From contig NW_005434653.1 in NCBI RefSeq assembly GCF_000315625.1, forward strand, positions 787,433 to 844,676: a DNA stretch of 57,244 nucleotides, in the 5' to 3' direction. The DNA comes from Guillardia theta CCMP2712 (taxonomy: Eukaryota > Cryptophyceae > Pyrenomonadales > Geminigeraceae). The first letter of the stretch is position 1, and every line of letters begins with the position of its first letter. This document shows, piece by piece, positions 10,455-21,800 of the stretch. A program made the position numbers and the translations under genes. Below the pieces are notes generated by a model. That model ran no database searches and was not told the DNA's origin. It was given only the letters and a program-made list of their open reading frames with translations.

Positions 10455-11057
10455 ATGGAGCGTGAAGTTCAAAGAGCAAGCAAGTGGAAGATCCGGAAGT
10501 ATCTGGAAGACAGAGGGATCAAGATGAAGGACCTGCCTTTGGCGTTCGTTGTCTACGAGTCGCTCTCCCTTCTCTCTTTGTAGGACGCTGTGCTGCATGA
10601 GGAGACATTGAGAGCTGGTGTAGGGTAGCCATGCTGTCATCGACATACCTGTTGCAACCTCTCAAACGGAGTGTGAACTGGCAAGTTCCGAGCTCCTGCT
10701 TTACTCTGCCAAGCTGATTCTATTCTACCAGGGGAGATTCATCTATGGGGATGTTTAAGAGCAGGCAAGTTGTTCTCCTCCTCGTCCCTTCATCCTTTAA
10801 GATTGGGATACTGGCAGGTTTGAGGACGCCTTGAACGCTGCGGAGAGGAGGCTGGGATGGATGTCCCGCATCCTGCGCCTGGTGAATGTTTCCTCTCCCT
10901 CGTAGCGACTTAGAAACTTCATCAGGACGCTGTGAGGCTCGCAACAGCTTACGCGGAGTGCACCGTCTTGCGGCTGATCTTGAAACCTGTCCTAGTGCCG
11001 GCAAAGTTGTATCTTACCTTCACAATCTTGCGCAGAAGGGTGAATCGTGAAAGATAG
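10455..11057 (+). CDS. Unrecognised multi-exon protein, possibly membrane-associated
   Basis: Three stretches look like real exons. The first starts at ATG 10455 and encodes a basic helix (ASKWKIRKYLEDRGIKMKD) and LPLAFVVYE. A middle piece carries SSELLLYSAKLILFYQGRF. Later exons encode FEDALNAAERRLGWMSRIL (about 10820-10880) and KLHQDAVRLATAYAECTVLR followed by a hydrophobic ILKPVLVPAKLYLTFTILRR, ending at TAG 11055-11057. The hydrophobic C-terminus flanked by Arg suggests membrane insertion. I cannot name the family. Joins between the exons are not resolved, and an upstream first exon in 10100-10430 is possible. The 3' end lies 69 bp from the convergent CIA30 gene's stop codon. Confidence 0.45.
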
Positions 11058-11126
11058 CGTGATACAATGAATTAGATACAAGAATGTTTGAGCGATAGGC
11101 AATGCAATAACAGAGGCATGATGATG

Positions 11127-12195
11127 TTATTCAAGCTGAAATGCGCTGATGCTCCTTATCGCCAAAGCAAATTCTCCCGGCTGAAACTGTGAGTTGTATC
11201 CTCCATCGCTGGTAACCTTGCTTGTTAGGATCCCGAAGGAACTGATCTCTCCTCTGCTCACTTCCTGCGTTCTATGAGTCAGCCAGCCACCTCAACCAGC
11301 ACACAATCGATCTTACTGGAGCTCCTTCAAGCAGGACACCTCTCATGCTCGGTTTCAGGTCTGACCACAGCACCGCATGCTCATTCCACTCCGACGAAGG
11401 CGCGAACTCAGCCTGATACTTCACGCCAGGGGAGCGAGCATCAGCGCAGACCTAACACACCCTTACACACAGGGAACAGCAACATGAGAGCATGTTACCT
11501 GCAGCTTGTACAGTCTGCCGTCTCCTTTGCAGTTGATCAGGATCCCATCTGAGTCCGACAGGTCCATGTCTGTCTGAGGGCTCCTAATGGACGAGAAGCC
11601 TCCGTTGTTACGTGTGCTCAGAACTCCTTTGAAGATGGCACAATCCTCGCCCGGCATTAGACCTCCGGTAGAGCATCCTTGAAGAGATATCAACGAGAAG
11701 ATGGCAACACAACACTTCGCTATCGCAATGACTGCGTCCTCTTTGATCATCAGCATCATCAAAGATACTTGGGATACGTAGATTTGTCCTCCTCGTCATG
11801 GTAGCATTCTTCTTCCGCCACTTGCTCTTACACAAGCTCCTCCTCCTCCTCCTCCTCCTCCTCCTCCTCCTCCTCCTCCTCCTCATCATCATCATCATCA
11901 TCATCTATTCATACTTGTTGATATGCTTCAACAAAAGGAACTCACCGCCCATGACGACGTCGTTGATCGATCGCCAAGAGCCGACGACCACAGGGTCCCG
12001 CATGTCGTACAAAGTGCGCACTGCTCGAGCTCGGAGAGTCTCGTTCTCTGCTCCCATCTTGAGAGTACGATGAGTCACCAGGAACCCTTCAGCTCCTCCC
12101 AGCGCCGCCGCCGCCGTCGCCACCCCAGTCGCCATCCACCGCCGAACCCATGGCCCTCCCACCATCGCCTTGTATGTCCTCTGGTCACCCGGCAT
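11127..12195 (-). CDS. CIA30 / NDUFAF1-family complex I assembly-type protein
   Basis: Exons on the minus strand: 12195-11946, 11677-11499, 11418-11317 and 11264-11127; the last may hold one more 36-nt intron. CIA30 signatures are clear and in order: SWRSINDVVMGG, then GLMPGEDCAIFKGVLS, RNNGGFSSIRS, GDGRLYKLQ, YQAEF, LWSDLKPSMRG, LEGAP, and ISSFGILTSK near the end. The family has a jelly-roll fold. NDUFAF1 is a mitochondrial complex I assembly factor, and plastid or cyanobacterial relatives also exist, so the compartment is open. The first 40 residues are Arg/Ala-rich, consistent with an organelle-targeting sequence. The start at 12195 is the best in-frame ATG, but upstream sequence is also open. 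The first intron (268 nt) is inflated by CTC and ATC repeats. Confidence 0.88.
11838..11905. repeat. (CTC)n followed by (ATC)n trinucleotide repeats
   Basis: About 15 CTC triplets pass directly into about 7 ATC triplets. The array is inside the first intron of the CIA30 gene, where it forms a pyrimidine-rich tract on the plus strand (purine-rich in the transcript). Confidence 0.95.
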
Positions 12196-12686
12196 TCGCG
12201 GTTTCAATCCTAAGCGCGCGAAATGCCAGGAGAGCGCACGTGCGATCCTGGATGTCGGGGGAAGGGACAGGAGGAAGAGAGGGAGAGAGGGAGAGAGAGG
12301 GGGAGAGGGAGAGGAGAGAGGTAGACAAGGGGAGAAGGAAAGGGTGGGGGATGGTTTTGAGAGAAAGAAGTGAAGAACGAAGAACGAGCAAGGAGTCAAA
12401 GAGGAGCAGAAAGAGGGCGAGGAGGGGAGGAGAGAGACGAGGAGGATAGAAAGAAGGAGAAGAGAGAAGAGAAGAGAGCGACCTACATTAGGCAACCATG
12501 TGCGGGGTGGAAGCTCAAGAGACCAATCAAGCCTTTCTTGAAAGTTTCCTTTTCCGACATTGCGCCTGAGCATTTGAGAAGAGGATAATTGCACTCTCCC
12601 TCCTTTCAAAGATATGAGAGCTTGAAAGAAGTGCAATCCTCTCTCTTTCATTGATGATTGAACATATTTTTGCAAGGAACAACATC
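12196..12686. repeat. Purine-rich low-complexity divergent spacer
   Basis: The spacer between the divergent CIA30 (-) and A34.5-like (+) genes is dominated from 12262 to 12480 by GGGAGA, GAGGAG and AGAAG runs. Open frames across it are composition artefacts. Both promoters are presumably within this interval, but I cannot point to a specific element. Confidence 0.7.
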
Positions 12687-13502
12687 ATGGACATTAAACG
12701 AGCCTCGAAATCAGGAAGGGAGCTCTGGCTGATCAGAATTCCCGTCGACCTGCCAACAGAAACTCTCAGGTTGTGGTTTCTCTTGCAGGCAGGAGGTGTC
12801 TGACCCTACTTGGAAGTGACCTCAAGATCGAGCTGAGGGAAGCAGGAGGGGATGGGCAGGTGGAGTGCGATGGTAGGAAGTTCTTGGCAAGCGTCTCTCC
12901 GGCACAAGAGACGGAGGCCGCGCAGGTGCTTGTGCTCGTTTCCCCTCATCAACTCACCTGTGATTCTGGTCAACCAGATCCTGGCGCTCCTCCCCGACCC
13001 CAAGGAGAGTCAACTGGTTGCAGCAAAACCCTTCCGGCGACAGGTGAACCGTCCGGGCTGCCAGCCCTTGTTCCTGGTGCTCTCATCTGAATCACGTCGC
13101 CCTCCCTCAGCTCAACCTCGTTGAACACATCCCCGGCGCAGACGCCCCGTCTGAATGCCCTCCTCTTCCTCCTCCTATCGCACAGCGCGCGAGCCTACCG
13201 GGTAAGGTGACGCCTTCAGGACATGGATTCAAAGGGCTACCAGACTCGTACGCCTCCGGTGAGCTCTGCTCGGGTACAAGGGGGGACTGAGGAAAAGGCT
13301 TCCAGGAGGACGTGTCTCTGCCAAGAAGGTGAAGAAAGAGGTCAAATCACCGGAATCCAAGAGGAAGGTTAAGGAGGAGAAAGACGACAAGGTGAGAGAG
13401 ATCGATCTGGTTGCTCCCACGTGTCTGAATCTCTTCGCTCGGCAGGATGAACTGCAGAAGAGCCCGGGCAAGAAGAGCAAGAAGAGCAAGAAGAGCGAGT
13501 AG
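12687..13502 (+). CDS. Possible RNA polymerase I A34.5 / TFIIF-like subunit
   Basis: An N-terminal exon from ATG 12687 encodes KSGRELWLIRIPVDLP, resembling the ELWLxKxP entry strand of the TFIIF/A34.5 dimerisation module. Then come CLTLLGSDLKIELREA, VSPAQETEAAQ, ILALLPDPKESQLV and LNLVEHIPG with a Pro-rich stretch. The C-terminus is a Lys/Glu tail (SKRKVKEEKDDK, then KKSKKSKKSE) ending at TAG 13500-13502; a Lys-rich tail is typical of A34.5. One intron is clear (about 50 nt starting at 12926), and others before 13130 and 13390 are likely. The first join near 12755 would need a very short 23-nt intron, so the model is incomplete. The family assignment rests on the short entry motif and the tail, and is tentative. 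Confidence 0.4.
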
Positions 13503-14231
13503 AAGCCTTGAAGTTCTGACAGTGCCGGAAGACACTCGATATACCGTCTCGTCACTGTACTTGTAAAGCTGGAGGACTGAGTTGGTTACTGTCTATTGTC
13601 TATTGGCACCGTGACGTTCACTCCGATGCTCGGATCCCATTGAAAGGCCCGGGCCCGGGCCTTACTACTTTACTTTGAGTGAAGTTTGGACTCATCCGAG
13701 GTTGAGTCCGATGTCCGATTGACTATAAACCAGGCAACTTGACTATAGAAATACGGTGAAGTTGAAACATGGGAGCGTGCTGATGGACGGATGGGGAACG
13801 GCAGTAGGAGGGAGAGGAGGATGGAAAGAGACATTGCAGCAGTCACAGTGTGTGTAGAGAGGAAGGGGAGGGAGGAGGGGGGAGGGGGAACTGGAAAGAA
13901 GGGAGAGGGGAGGTAGGTTCGTGTGAGGCAAGCGAGAGATTTAATGAAGGTTTAGAACAAGGAAGGAGGAAACAGGAGAACAAAGTTGGTGAGGAAGAAG
14001 AAAAAGGGTCAAGTAAAGGAGAGATACAATACAGAGAAAATAGTGGACGATGAAAGGCAAGGAAATGTACTACAAAAAGGAAAGGGGAATACATCAACGA
14101 GATGGCGCGGGAGATTTAAAGAGGAGCTTGCAGTTTTACCTCATCGTGTGAGGGCAGGCTAGTCTATTGGATTTCTCTGAAGCATTTCTCCAGGTCGGGA
14201 TGTGTCAAGAGTTGCATAGCACCGACCTGCC
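13503..14231. other. Intergenic, GC-rich word block then purine tract
   Basis: GGCCCGGGCCCGGGCC occurs at about 13648-13663, followed by a long purine-rich stretch (about 13790-14110) with GGAGG and GAAGAAG runs. I see no exon with family resemblance. Long minus-strand Pro/Ser frames across the purine tract reflect composition only. Confidence 0.55.
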
Positions 14232-14455
14232 ATGGTGAGCACGGAGACATACGACCATGTCATGGAGGTGATTCGACCGTGTCAAATGATGATTGGTTGT
14301 GATTTGTTCAGCAGGTCATGATCCGATGGATCTTGGCTCTCCTGCTCATAGCTGTGACTGTCTCTTGCGGGTGGTGGTTGCTGTGGAAATCTGTTCTGCA
14401 GAAGATCCCCTTCTTCAGGCAGGCTTTGTTCCTGTGGTTTGTGATGCGTGAATGA
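14232..14455 (+). CDS. Small single-pass membrane protein, 58 aa, two exons
   Basis: Exon 1 is 14232-14267 and exon 2 is 14315-14455, separated by a 47-nt intron with a clean GTGATT donor and TTCAGCAG acceptor. The product starts MVSTETYDHVMEV and continues with a hydrophobic helix (WILALLLIAVTVSCGWWLLW), then a short amphipathic tail KSVLQKIPFFRQALFLW. Length, single helix and basic/aromatic tail resemble small organellar integral membrane proteins such as SMIM or respiratory-complex accessory subunits, but I do not recognise the family. The intron size matches neighbouring genes, which supports the model. An upstream 5' exon cannot be excluded. Confidence 0.6.
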
Positions 14456-16083
14456 CCTTGACGACAGGGACATGGTCGAGGGTCAACGACCGAAACAGAA
14501 AGAATCGTGACCGTCGCTCTTCACAGTGTTGCTTGCAGTCTTGATTAGAAACCCTTGTGTAAGCCATAGCGATGTCATGAGTACTCTACTGGCTTGGACC
14601 TCGCACATTGAAAGAAGAGAACAGAAATGGAGGTTCACCTCAAATCTTTGTGTAGCTATCTCCTATAAGTTTCACTGGGTTAAATATTTCTACTTCACAT
14701 TGTGTATCATTTGGATGGCGTGTTCTTACGATTGCTGATGTCCAGCATGCTTCTTCATCAACATACGTCTCAAGTTTTGAGATACGTGGAAGGGAGCGCA
14801 AGTCGATACAAATAAGGATAAGAAAATCAATCTACGGATAACCTTTAATATCCTAGTGAGATACGGATATCAAGAGTCTACCGCCTAACTTAGTTCACGT
14901 TGAGTCCTCTGGCGGAGAAGTCAGCAGCCCTGTATAAGAAAGCTCAGCAACGCCAAGAGTTGAGCAGTATGAAGAAAACCTCTCGATGCTGTTGTCGTAG
15001 CGAGGGAAGATCGCAGCGTGGGACTTGGAATGATCGTGATTGTCATGCTTCTGCAGTCCAGAGTGTAAGTACGCAAACAAGCTCATGACCTGAACAAACT
15101 TACGGCAGCGGGAAGCGAGGGGGCAGGAGCATCCATGGATCCAAAAGCGTGAGAGAGAACTTGAAACATCTGGTTTACGACGAGCATTAGCGGAGCAGAA
15201 CCATTAACACATGATGGTTATGATACAATGAATATCTGGCAGTGACTTCTCAACTGCTACAGCGTCCTTTGTACTGTCTACGAAGCGTGGTCGGATTGAT
15301 GAGACTACAAGAGGACAATGTCACACACATCCAGCCCTGGCATGCTATTCGACTCTCTCCTAGATCTCCTCCCTAGTCTCCTCCCTAGTTCTCCCTGTTC
15401 CAACATTATTCTTTCCTGCCCGCACCGCCTAGCCGGCCGGCGGTACAGTGATGTCTGCTGCAGAAAAACTCAAGGATGAAGGACGGGGTGGTGGTCTGGG
15501 GGTATAATTTCAAGGGGTAGGGAGTGGATATGAAACGACAGGAGTTGTACTCTAGTACCATATGATTTACTCAATTCGTTCCCGATTTAGCCCAATCTGA
15601 AAGCGGATGTGCGCGATGTGCAGCGCGATGTCTGGCGCGATGTGCTGCGCGATGTGCGTCTTTTGAGCGTTGCGCGGGGATGAGGGCTGAGCAGCCTGGC
15701 AGGGAGTGGGCCGCCCGGCCCGGCCCCGGGCCCGGCAGCGGCGCCTGTCACCGAGTCCGATCACTGAGGCTGGTGACTCGCCGACTCGGAGTCGGGCCAG
15801 TCGCCAGCTGTGACCTAAATTGAATACGGTTTTATGAAAAGATCCAAGTGGACAGAGTCGGTCAGGGTGCCAGATCGGATCAGATTCCGAAGTTCAACGG
15901 CCGGAGTTCCGACTTGAGGCTTCAACTTGCCAAGTCAAATTGAGATAGTATGTAACACAAACCGAAGCAGGTCACTCTCTAAGAGTCGGAGAAGGCTGTT
16001 CTCTCCCAGGCGCGGATGCATACTCATCAGCACTGCAACCTCTGACTCCTGCAACGATGACTCCATCACCACATCACATCTTT
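14456..16083. other. Intergenic, no convincing gene
   Basis: AT-leaning until about 15400, then GC-rich words (GCCGGCCGGCGGTAC at about 15430-15445 and CCCGGCCCCGGGCCCGGC at about 15715-15735) resembling the dispersed blocks elsewhere. Short open frames around 14895-15090 on either strand have no recognisable motif. The interval ends at the stop codon of the RCC1 gene. Confidence 0.5.
15605..15660. repeat. Short imperfect tandem repeat of GCGCGATGT
   Basis: GCGCGATGT recurs four times, following an initial GATGTGC, with 2-3 nt spacers (GCA, CTG, GCT), about 12 bp apart. It is noncoding as far as I can tell. Confidence 0.75.
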
Positions 16084-18112
16084 CTAGGTCTCATCGCTCA
16101 CCGCTGACAATCTCCTCGAAAAGTGCACGAAGGTGTGTCTTGCGTCAGGCCCGCATGAAATCTCATGAAGCCTGTAAATCTGCTCGGGCAGCTCCAACCT
16201 GGTACGACAAACAAGAAGAGGCATCAGAAAGCCTCGGCAACGTGAACAGGACGAGACCATGTCGGTGTTGCCCAGACCGCGGCAACAGTCCCAGTACTCG
16301 GACAAATCCTGGCTTGCTTCTCGTTGCTGACTGGAGCCCTCGATTCCGACCGGCTTACTGACGAGTCGAGGGTCTTACACACAATGCAGAATGAGATGTT
16401 TGAGGATACCTCCGCTCGTGTACACCAAGCCCAACTGACCACTGCTGTTCCCCCCGAAGGCATTCACTTTTTCCCAGCCAGTGTGCCTGTCATTGATGTA
16501 AGTTCCTGCAACCCCCCGAAGTTGATTACAATTGTCTTGCAATAACAAAGGTGTAATCGAACCCGCACGCCACAGACAGGCACTTGTAGGAAAGGAAAAA
16601 TTCAACTTTTGTTGGAACCTGATATAAGTCAGAGGAACACCACTTGGGATCTTCCTTCAGAACCTTGCAGTCTACTCGTGAGGAGCGTCCAAGTTGTCCT
16701 ATTCCACCCTGACCCCAACTATACAGACTTCCGTCATGCGTAACGGCGCAAGCATGCTGAAAGCCACAAGAAATCCGTATTGCTGGGTTGGTATCTGATC
16801 AGAGATACCATCAAAAATGGCTGCATAGAAGGCAGAATCTTGCACCATTCAGATGGACTTGAATGGGATAACAGTGCGGACTGAAATCAGAGTTCAGCAC
16901 GAGTACTTTCACACACAATCATGTATGACATGTTAGTCCCATTCCCGAGCTGCCCATGGTCATTGAAGCCCTGCGCCGAAGGAGTGAGGGAGACAGATTT
17001 GGATGAATGCATGGACATCACCCACGAGTAAACCTTCCCTCCTAATGTTATGCAGCTCGTGAATCCAAATCCACCTTTCATTTCATCAGTCAACTCTGAC
17101 GGGAGGCAAACATCATCTGGAACCAGAAACGTCGACAACAACTGCCTCACATTCACCTGTCATCCTGTTGTTAGCAACATCCACCTCGGATTCAGGAAGA
17201 TCAATTTGGAACGGAGCGAATACCACTTTTGATGAACACCTCAGTTGGATCCGATAGCGTTCTTTGAGTTTGAGCAGGCAACCCAGCAAAGATTGTTATC
17301 ACGTCTTCTGTCAATCGTGGGCTCTCTGCATGGATGTTGACGTCTTGATTTTGAATGATTTTGCCATAGTTGTCCCAACCCCAAGAAAACAACCTCCCGT
17401 GTTCTGTGATTGCTAGACTATGGCAACATCCACATGCGACCTGCAAACTCCCCTTCAGCCTCAGGAATGCTTCATGCCTCCCAACCTTTGTAACAACCGT
17501 CCATCGCAGAATCATCACTTCCGTGGGTACATAGCAGATTCTGAACAAGGGTGGTGTCAAGACAACTAGTCACAGACTTTAGTATCACTGTACGGTTGTT
17601 CGCTCGGCAATACACCGCACTGCCCGTCGTTGTTTCGACCCCATGCGAAGACGCTACCCCCCTCAATCAAACAAACAGTGTGATACATCCCACTCGCAAT
17701 CTCCTTGACCTTGAGGCCCTGATCTCGCAAGGAGGCAGCGAGACGAGTCAGACATCTCAAACCGAACAAGCCATGATGGAGACCTGAAGTCGAGGTATCG
17801 GGACGAACTCTTTGATGGGAAAGCACTGCCCGCACCCAACTCCTAGGTGTCCCCCGAGCGCCTCCCCACAACTGAATGTTTGCATGGTGGACGAATCATG
17901 AATGACGCTGAATCCGTTTCCACAGGAAGAGGCCGTTATGTTCGAATCCGTGTCCTCTGCATGATTTCGAAGTGTTAACCGGGTAAGCCTACCGACAATT
18001 GGCTACGTGGAACAATTTAGACGAAACAGAAATTTCAAGAAACAAACTGCACCTGGCAGTGCCCCAACCCCAACTCCCCTGAGCTATTATCACCACATCC
18101 AAACAGAGACAT
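16084..18112 (-). CDS. RCC1-repeat (beta-propeller) protein, multi-exon
   Basis: The minus strand starts at ATG 18112 with a 20-residue exon, MSLFGCGDNSSGELGLGHCQ, which is a textbook RCC1 blade opening (G-x-G-x-N-x-x-G-x-L-G-x-G). Further blades follow: SCGEALGGHLGVGCGQ (about 17870), VKEIASGMYHTVCL then FAWGRNNDGQCG (about 17700-17610), VACGCCHSLAI then LFSWGWDNYGK (about 17430-17350), FGFTSCITLGGKVYSW and DHGQLGNGT (about 17070-16940), GNSSGQLGL (about 16440), and a final LHEISCGPDARHTFV with stop at 16084-16086. RCC1 propellers act as guanine exchange or protein-binding platforms (RCC1, UVR8, HERC), and which one cannot be told here. Roughly six or seven blades fit a complete propeller. 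Exact exon joins were not all resolved. It is divergent from the Sfi1-like gene. Confidence 0.85.
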
Positions 18113-18867
18113 CCTCTGTGGCGGATTTGACGAATTCTGCTCTTCCTGTAGATTTGCAGTGCCAGATTTTCTGAGGTACAAAGTTTACCCTCAGCCCTGC
18201 AACGTCCTTCTATCCCCCACAGCCAGGATTCGGCTTCTTCACATGCTCTTCCAGTCAATCTTTGATGGTGTCGCTTCTTGTCAGCCCTCCAGCTCCCCTT
18301 CCCTGTCTCATTCTCCTCTGCCTCCTCCTCTTGCTTGCACTTGGTTCGCAACCTGCATACCTTTTGCACCCCTTTGCTGACTACCCCTACCAATATCTGA
18401 CACCCACCCACCATATAATACCTACCCCTCCAATTATTACAACTGTTGCTCAAAAGATAGTTGCATTTACCACCCCCCACCCCTTATGAGTATTTCACAC
18501 CCCAGGTTGTTGAACCCCCACCCATCGGATTCATAATGCGACCCAAGACGACTTTCAGCCTGGACCTCTATTTGTAACGGTCTGTAACCGAACATTTCAG
18601 TGACAAGGGCTGTCAAAGAACAGTTACGACTGCTTCTGTACCCCCACCCCTACTTCAAGACCCCTACCCCACTTTCCAGGCTTACTCTCAATCATCAAAG
18701 GGGGTAACTAAATACCCCACAAAGACCCCCACCCTGAGCTTGACCGGAATTGGCGTCAACCATGCACTTGGCCGCACTGTGCGGCAAGGAGGGAGAGCGA
18801 GAAGAGGGCGCGAGGAGGATGAACGACAAGGAGGAGGGAAGTGAGATATACGTTTTTACTTGAGAAG
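18113..18867. other. Divergent spacer rich in CCCCACCC / ACCCCTACCCC motifs
   Basis: The spacer between the RCC1 (-) and Sfi1-like (+) start codons is pyrimidine-rich on the plus strand. It carries several copies of ACCCCTAC or CCCCACCC (about 18380, 18420, 18470, 18505, 18640, 18665 and 18725). No exon is visible. Its location makes it the likely promoter region for both genes. Confidence 0.55.
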
Positions 18868-21800
18868 ATGTCACGAGTTGAAATGCCTCGAATCAACAGC
18901 CTCGGCGGAGAGCTCCGAGGTACTGAGCTGTTTCCATGCAGCAACGACGACCAGAGGGCGCAGTACTTACATCATCATGAGGAATATCTCTCTGCTCATC
19001 GTGAGGTCCGAGAGAAGTTGAATGAAACCCTGTGCCACATCTCAAAACTGTGCCGCGCTGTTGCAAGAGAATGCGAGATTGACCTTGCTATGGACATGCA
19101 CTTGCAGAATGTGCGGGACATGTTTGAGCTCACCTCGCACGAGATACAGTCACTCCATGGCATGCTCCAGGGTGAAAAGAGGAGGACTGCCATCCTTTTC
19201 GATGAATATCAGAAGATGCTGGATACAAACTCCTTCAGTCACGAGGCGAATGAACGATTCACGCGCATGGCACAGGACCGAAGGTCGAATCACATCAAAG
19301 TTCGCGAAGAGCAAGTCAACCCACCTGAGTGTGTTGATGATGAAGGAACCCTCGAGTGTGTTCTCGGTTCTCAGCCCTGGTACACCAACACGAGGGCAGA
19401 TCAAATATGCCAGTGCTTGCGGCATATAAAGAGCGAGATCTCGCTGTCGATACATACAGGCAGGTTTTTTCTAGTGCCTCCATGGACTTTGATGGCTGTA
19501 AGATGAATGCTAATGTTGACGAGATCCGTCACGAGCTACTCGAACTTCAGAAAGCCTGCGACGAGTTCTCACAAACGACTTCGGGAAAGAAAACAAACAC
19601 GTTCGATCTTGAGCTCCAGTCACTGAAAGCCGAGCTGCTTGCCAAGTCATCTGAATTGGAATGTTGTGCAGGATTGCTGCAAAGTTTGAACTCAACAATT
19701 CTGGATTTCTCTCTCATATTCGATCAGACTTCACAATCGATCAGCGCCTTAGAGAAACATCTCTCTTCTGCAGAAGGAACTTTAAACAGATTTGTCTTGT
19801 CGTCCAACGCCGCCTCTCTAAGGAGTTCATCGGAAATTCATTCTCACAATTCAAGACAACAGTTGGTGTGTTCGAATGTAACGCTGTCTGCCAAGAATCA
19901 ATCATGCTGCGAATTGACAGGACACTCGTCATTACCGCAAGAATCAGTTGAGGCTGGTTATGTTTGCAAAGAACTTCAAATTTTGTTTCACGAGATATCA
20001 TGTTGCCAGTCTGACTTGGCCTGGTGGAGATCCGATCTGCTCAGCCAAGTTGATCACAGCCAAGTTTCACTCTCCAGCCTTGGCCTCGAGGAAACCCAAC
20101 AGCTTCAAGGTGGCGCCGAGCCTTCAAGCTTCCTTCCATCAATGGATGCCCAAGTCAAACAGACTGCAGATGAGGTTGATCGGGATGAAGAGCATGTTGT
20201 GAGATCAGGTCGCTTCTTCGCTCATGATGGGAAGGATTACGTGTCTTGCATCGAGTCTGAGAATCTAGAGCTGAAGGGGTTGATAACATCATTGGTCCAA
20301 GTGTCTGAGAGCAAGATCTTGACATTGACGCGAGAGCTGGAGTCGATCACTGACGAGATTGTGAGGACAGAAGACAAGGTCTCTTGGGTGACTGGACTTG
20401 CTGTAGATTCCATGAGGATGGGAAAAGAGAAGCTGCAGCAAGAAACAGTTCGGAGATTGCTAGAAACAAGTTTGCAAGTAGATGTTCAACACATGCTCAT
20501 AAGCTCGGAGTTACATGTTGCAGCTATAGCAGACCACATACCTGTTCTGTTCCATTTGGCATGTGATTCAAGAAAAACATCTGAACAAGCGACATTGTTG
20601 TGCTTTGTCAGAGTTTGGAGGGCGACTCTCTACCAACGACATTCTCAGCGACAAACATCATTGTCGTGGAAGGAAAAGATGACACACTTGAAACAACTTT
20701 GCCAGTCGTTTAGGATACTGAACCGCTACAAAGATAGGAGAACAACTCTCTTGAACAAGATGACATGGCTGCAAAATGCAAAGCACTCAAGAGAGTCAAA
20801 GATTCTGTCTTGGTTTATCTTTGAATTCCTGAAAAAGAATATCAGATTGCACCGACGCAAAAGAATTTTGAAATCCAAGCGACAAAAACTTCAACTCAAT
20901 GCCACATTGCAACACTGGATCTTGCAAACACAGAAAACGAAATCAATGAGAAGTCGACATCAGTTAGTGAAAATCCAGCGAACGATTCTCCTGAAGCAAA
21001 GAGAATTCAGACACTGGTTATCCAACATCCTGATGCGAAGAAAAAAACAACGACAGATCAGTCATATGAAAAAGCGCAAGACGAGCCGCAGATACAGGGA
21101 GGCGCTGTGGGGCTGGCGGGAGGGGCTGGCAGAGAGGCGGCAAGCAGCCGGGGCAGAGGGGAAAGCGACGAGGCGGGGGAGAAGGCGGGCGGTAGAGAGG
21201 GCGTGGGGACAGTGGAAGGAGGGACGGGAGTGGCGGCAGAGGACGGCGCGAGTGTGCCAGGAGAGGGCAGAGGCAAGGAGGCGGCGAGAGGGGAGGAGGT
21301 ACCTGCGGGAGTGGGAGGAGGGAGCACGGGGGCTACGGGAAGGGAGGCGGGCGTGGGCGAGGGCGGCAGAGCAGGCTAGGCGGCGGGCGTGGGCGAGGGC
21401 CTTGAGGGGCTGGCGGGAGGAGGGAGCGGAGCGGCGGCGGAGGGCTCGGGTGACGGGGGCGCGGGCGGAGGGGCAGGCGAGAGCGCTGGTGAGGGAGGCA
21501 GTATGGCGGTGGCAGGAGGCACGGGCGGAGGGGAAGGCGGGTCAGCGGGCAATGGAGGCAGAGCGGCAGGAGGAGCAGGCGCTGACGGGGAAGGCGGTAG
21601 CAGGGTGGAGGAGGGCGGCAGCGACGGGGAGGAGGAGAGCGCGACGGGCGGAGGAGACGACGAGGAGGCGGGGAGAGAGGAGGCGAGCACGGGAGGCGAT
21701 GGAAGCGTGGGCAAGCTACCAGGCAGGGGTACGGAGGAGGCGGAGGGCGTCAGAGAAGCTGGAGAAGGCGAGGAGGGAGCGACAAGGGAGGGAGGCGGCA

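Noticed and set aside
9963-10646. 227-aa minus-strand frame
   Set aside because: It has no recognisable motif and overlaps plus-strand sequence at 10455-10560 that reads as a far better exon.
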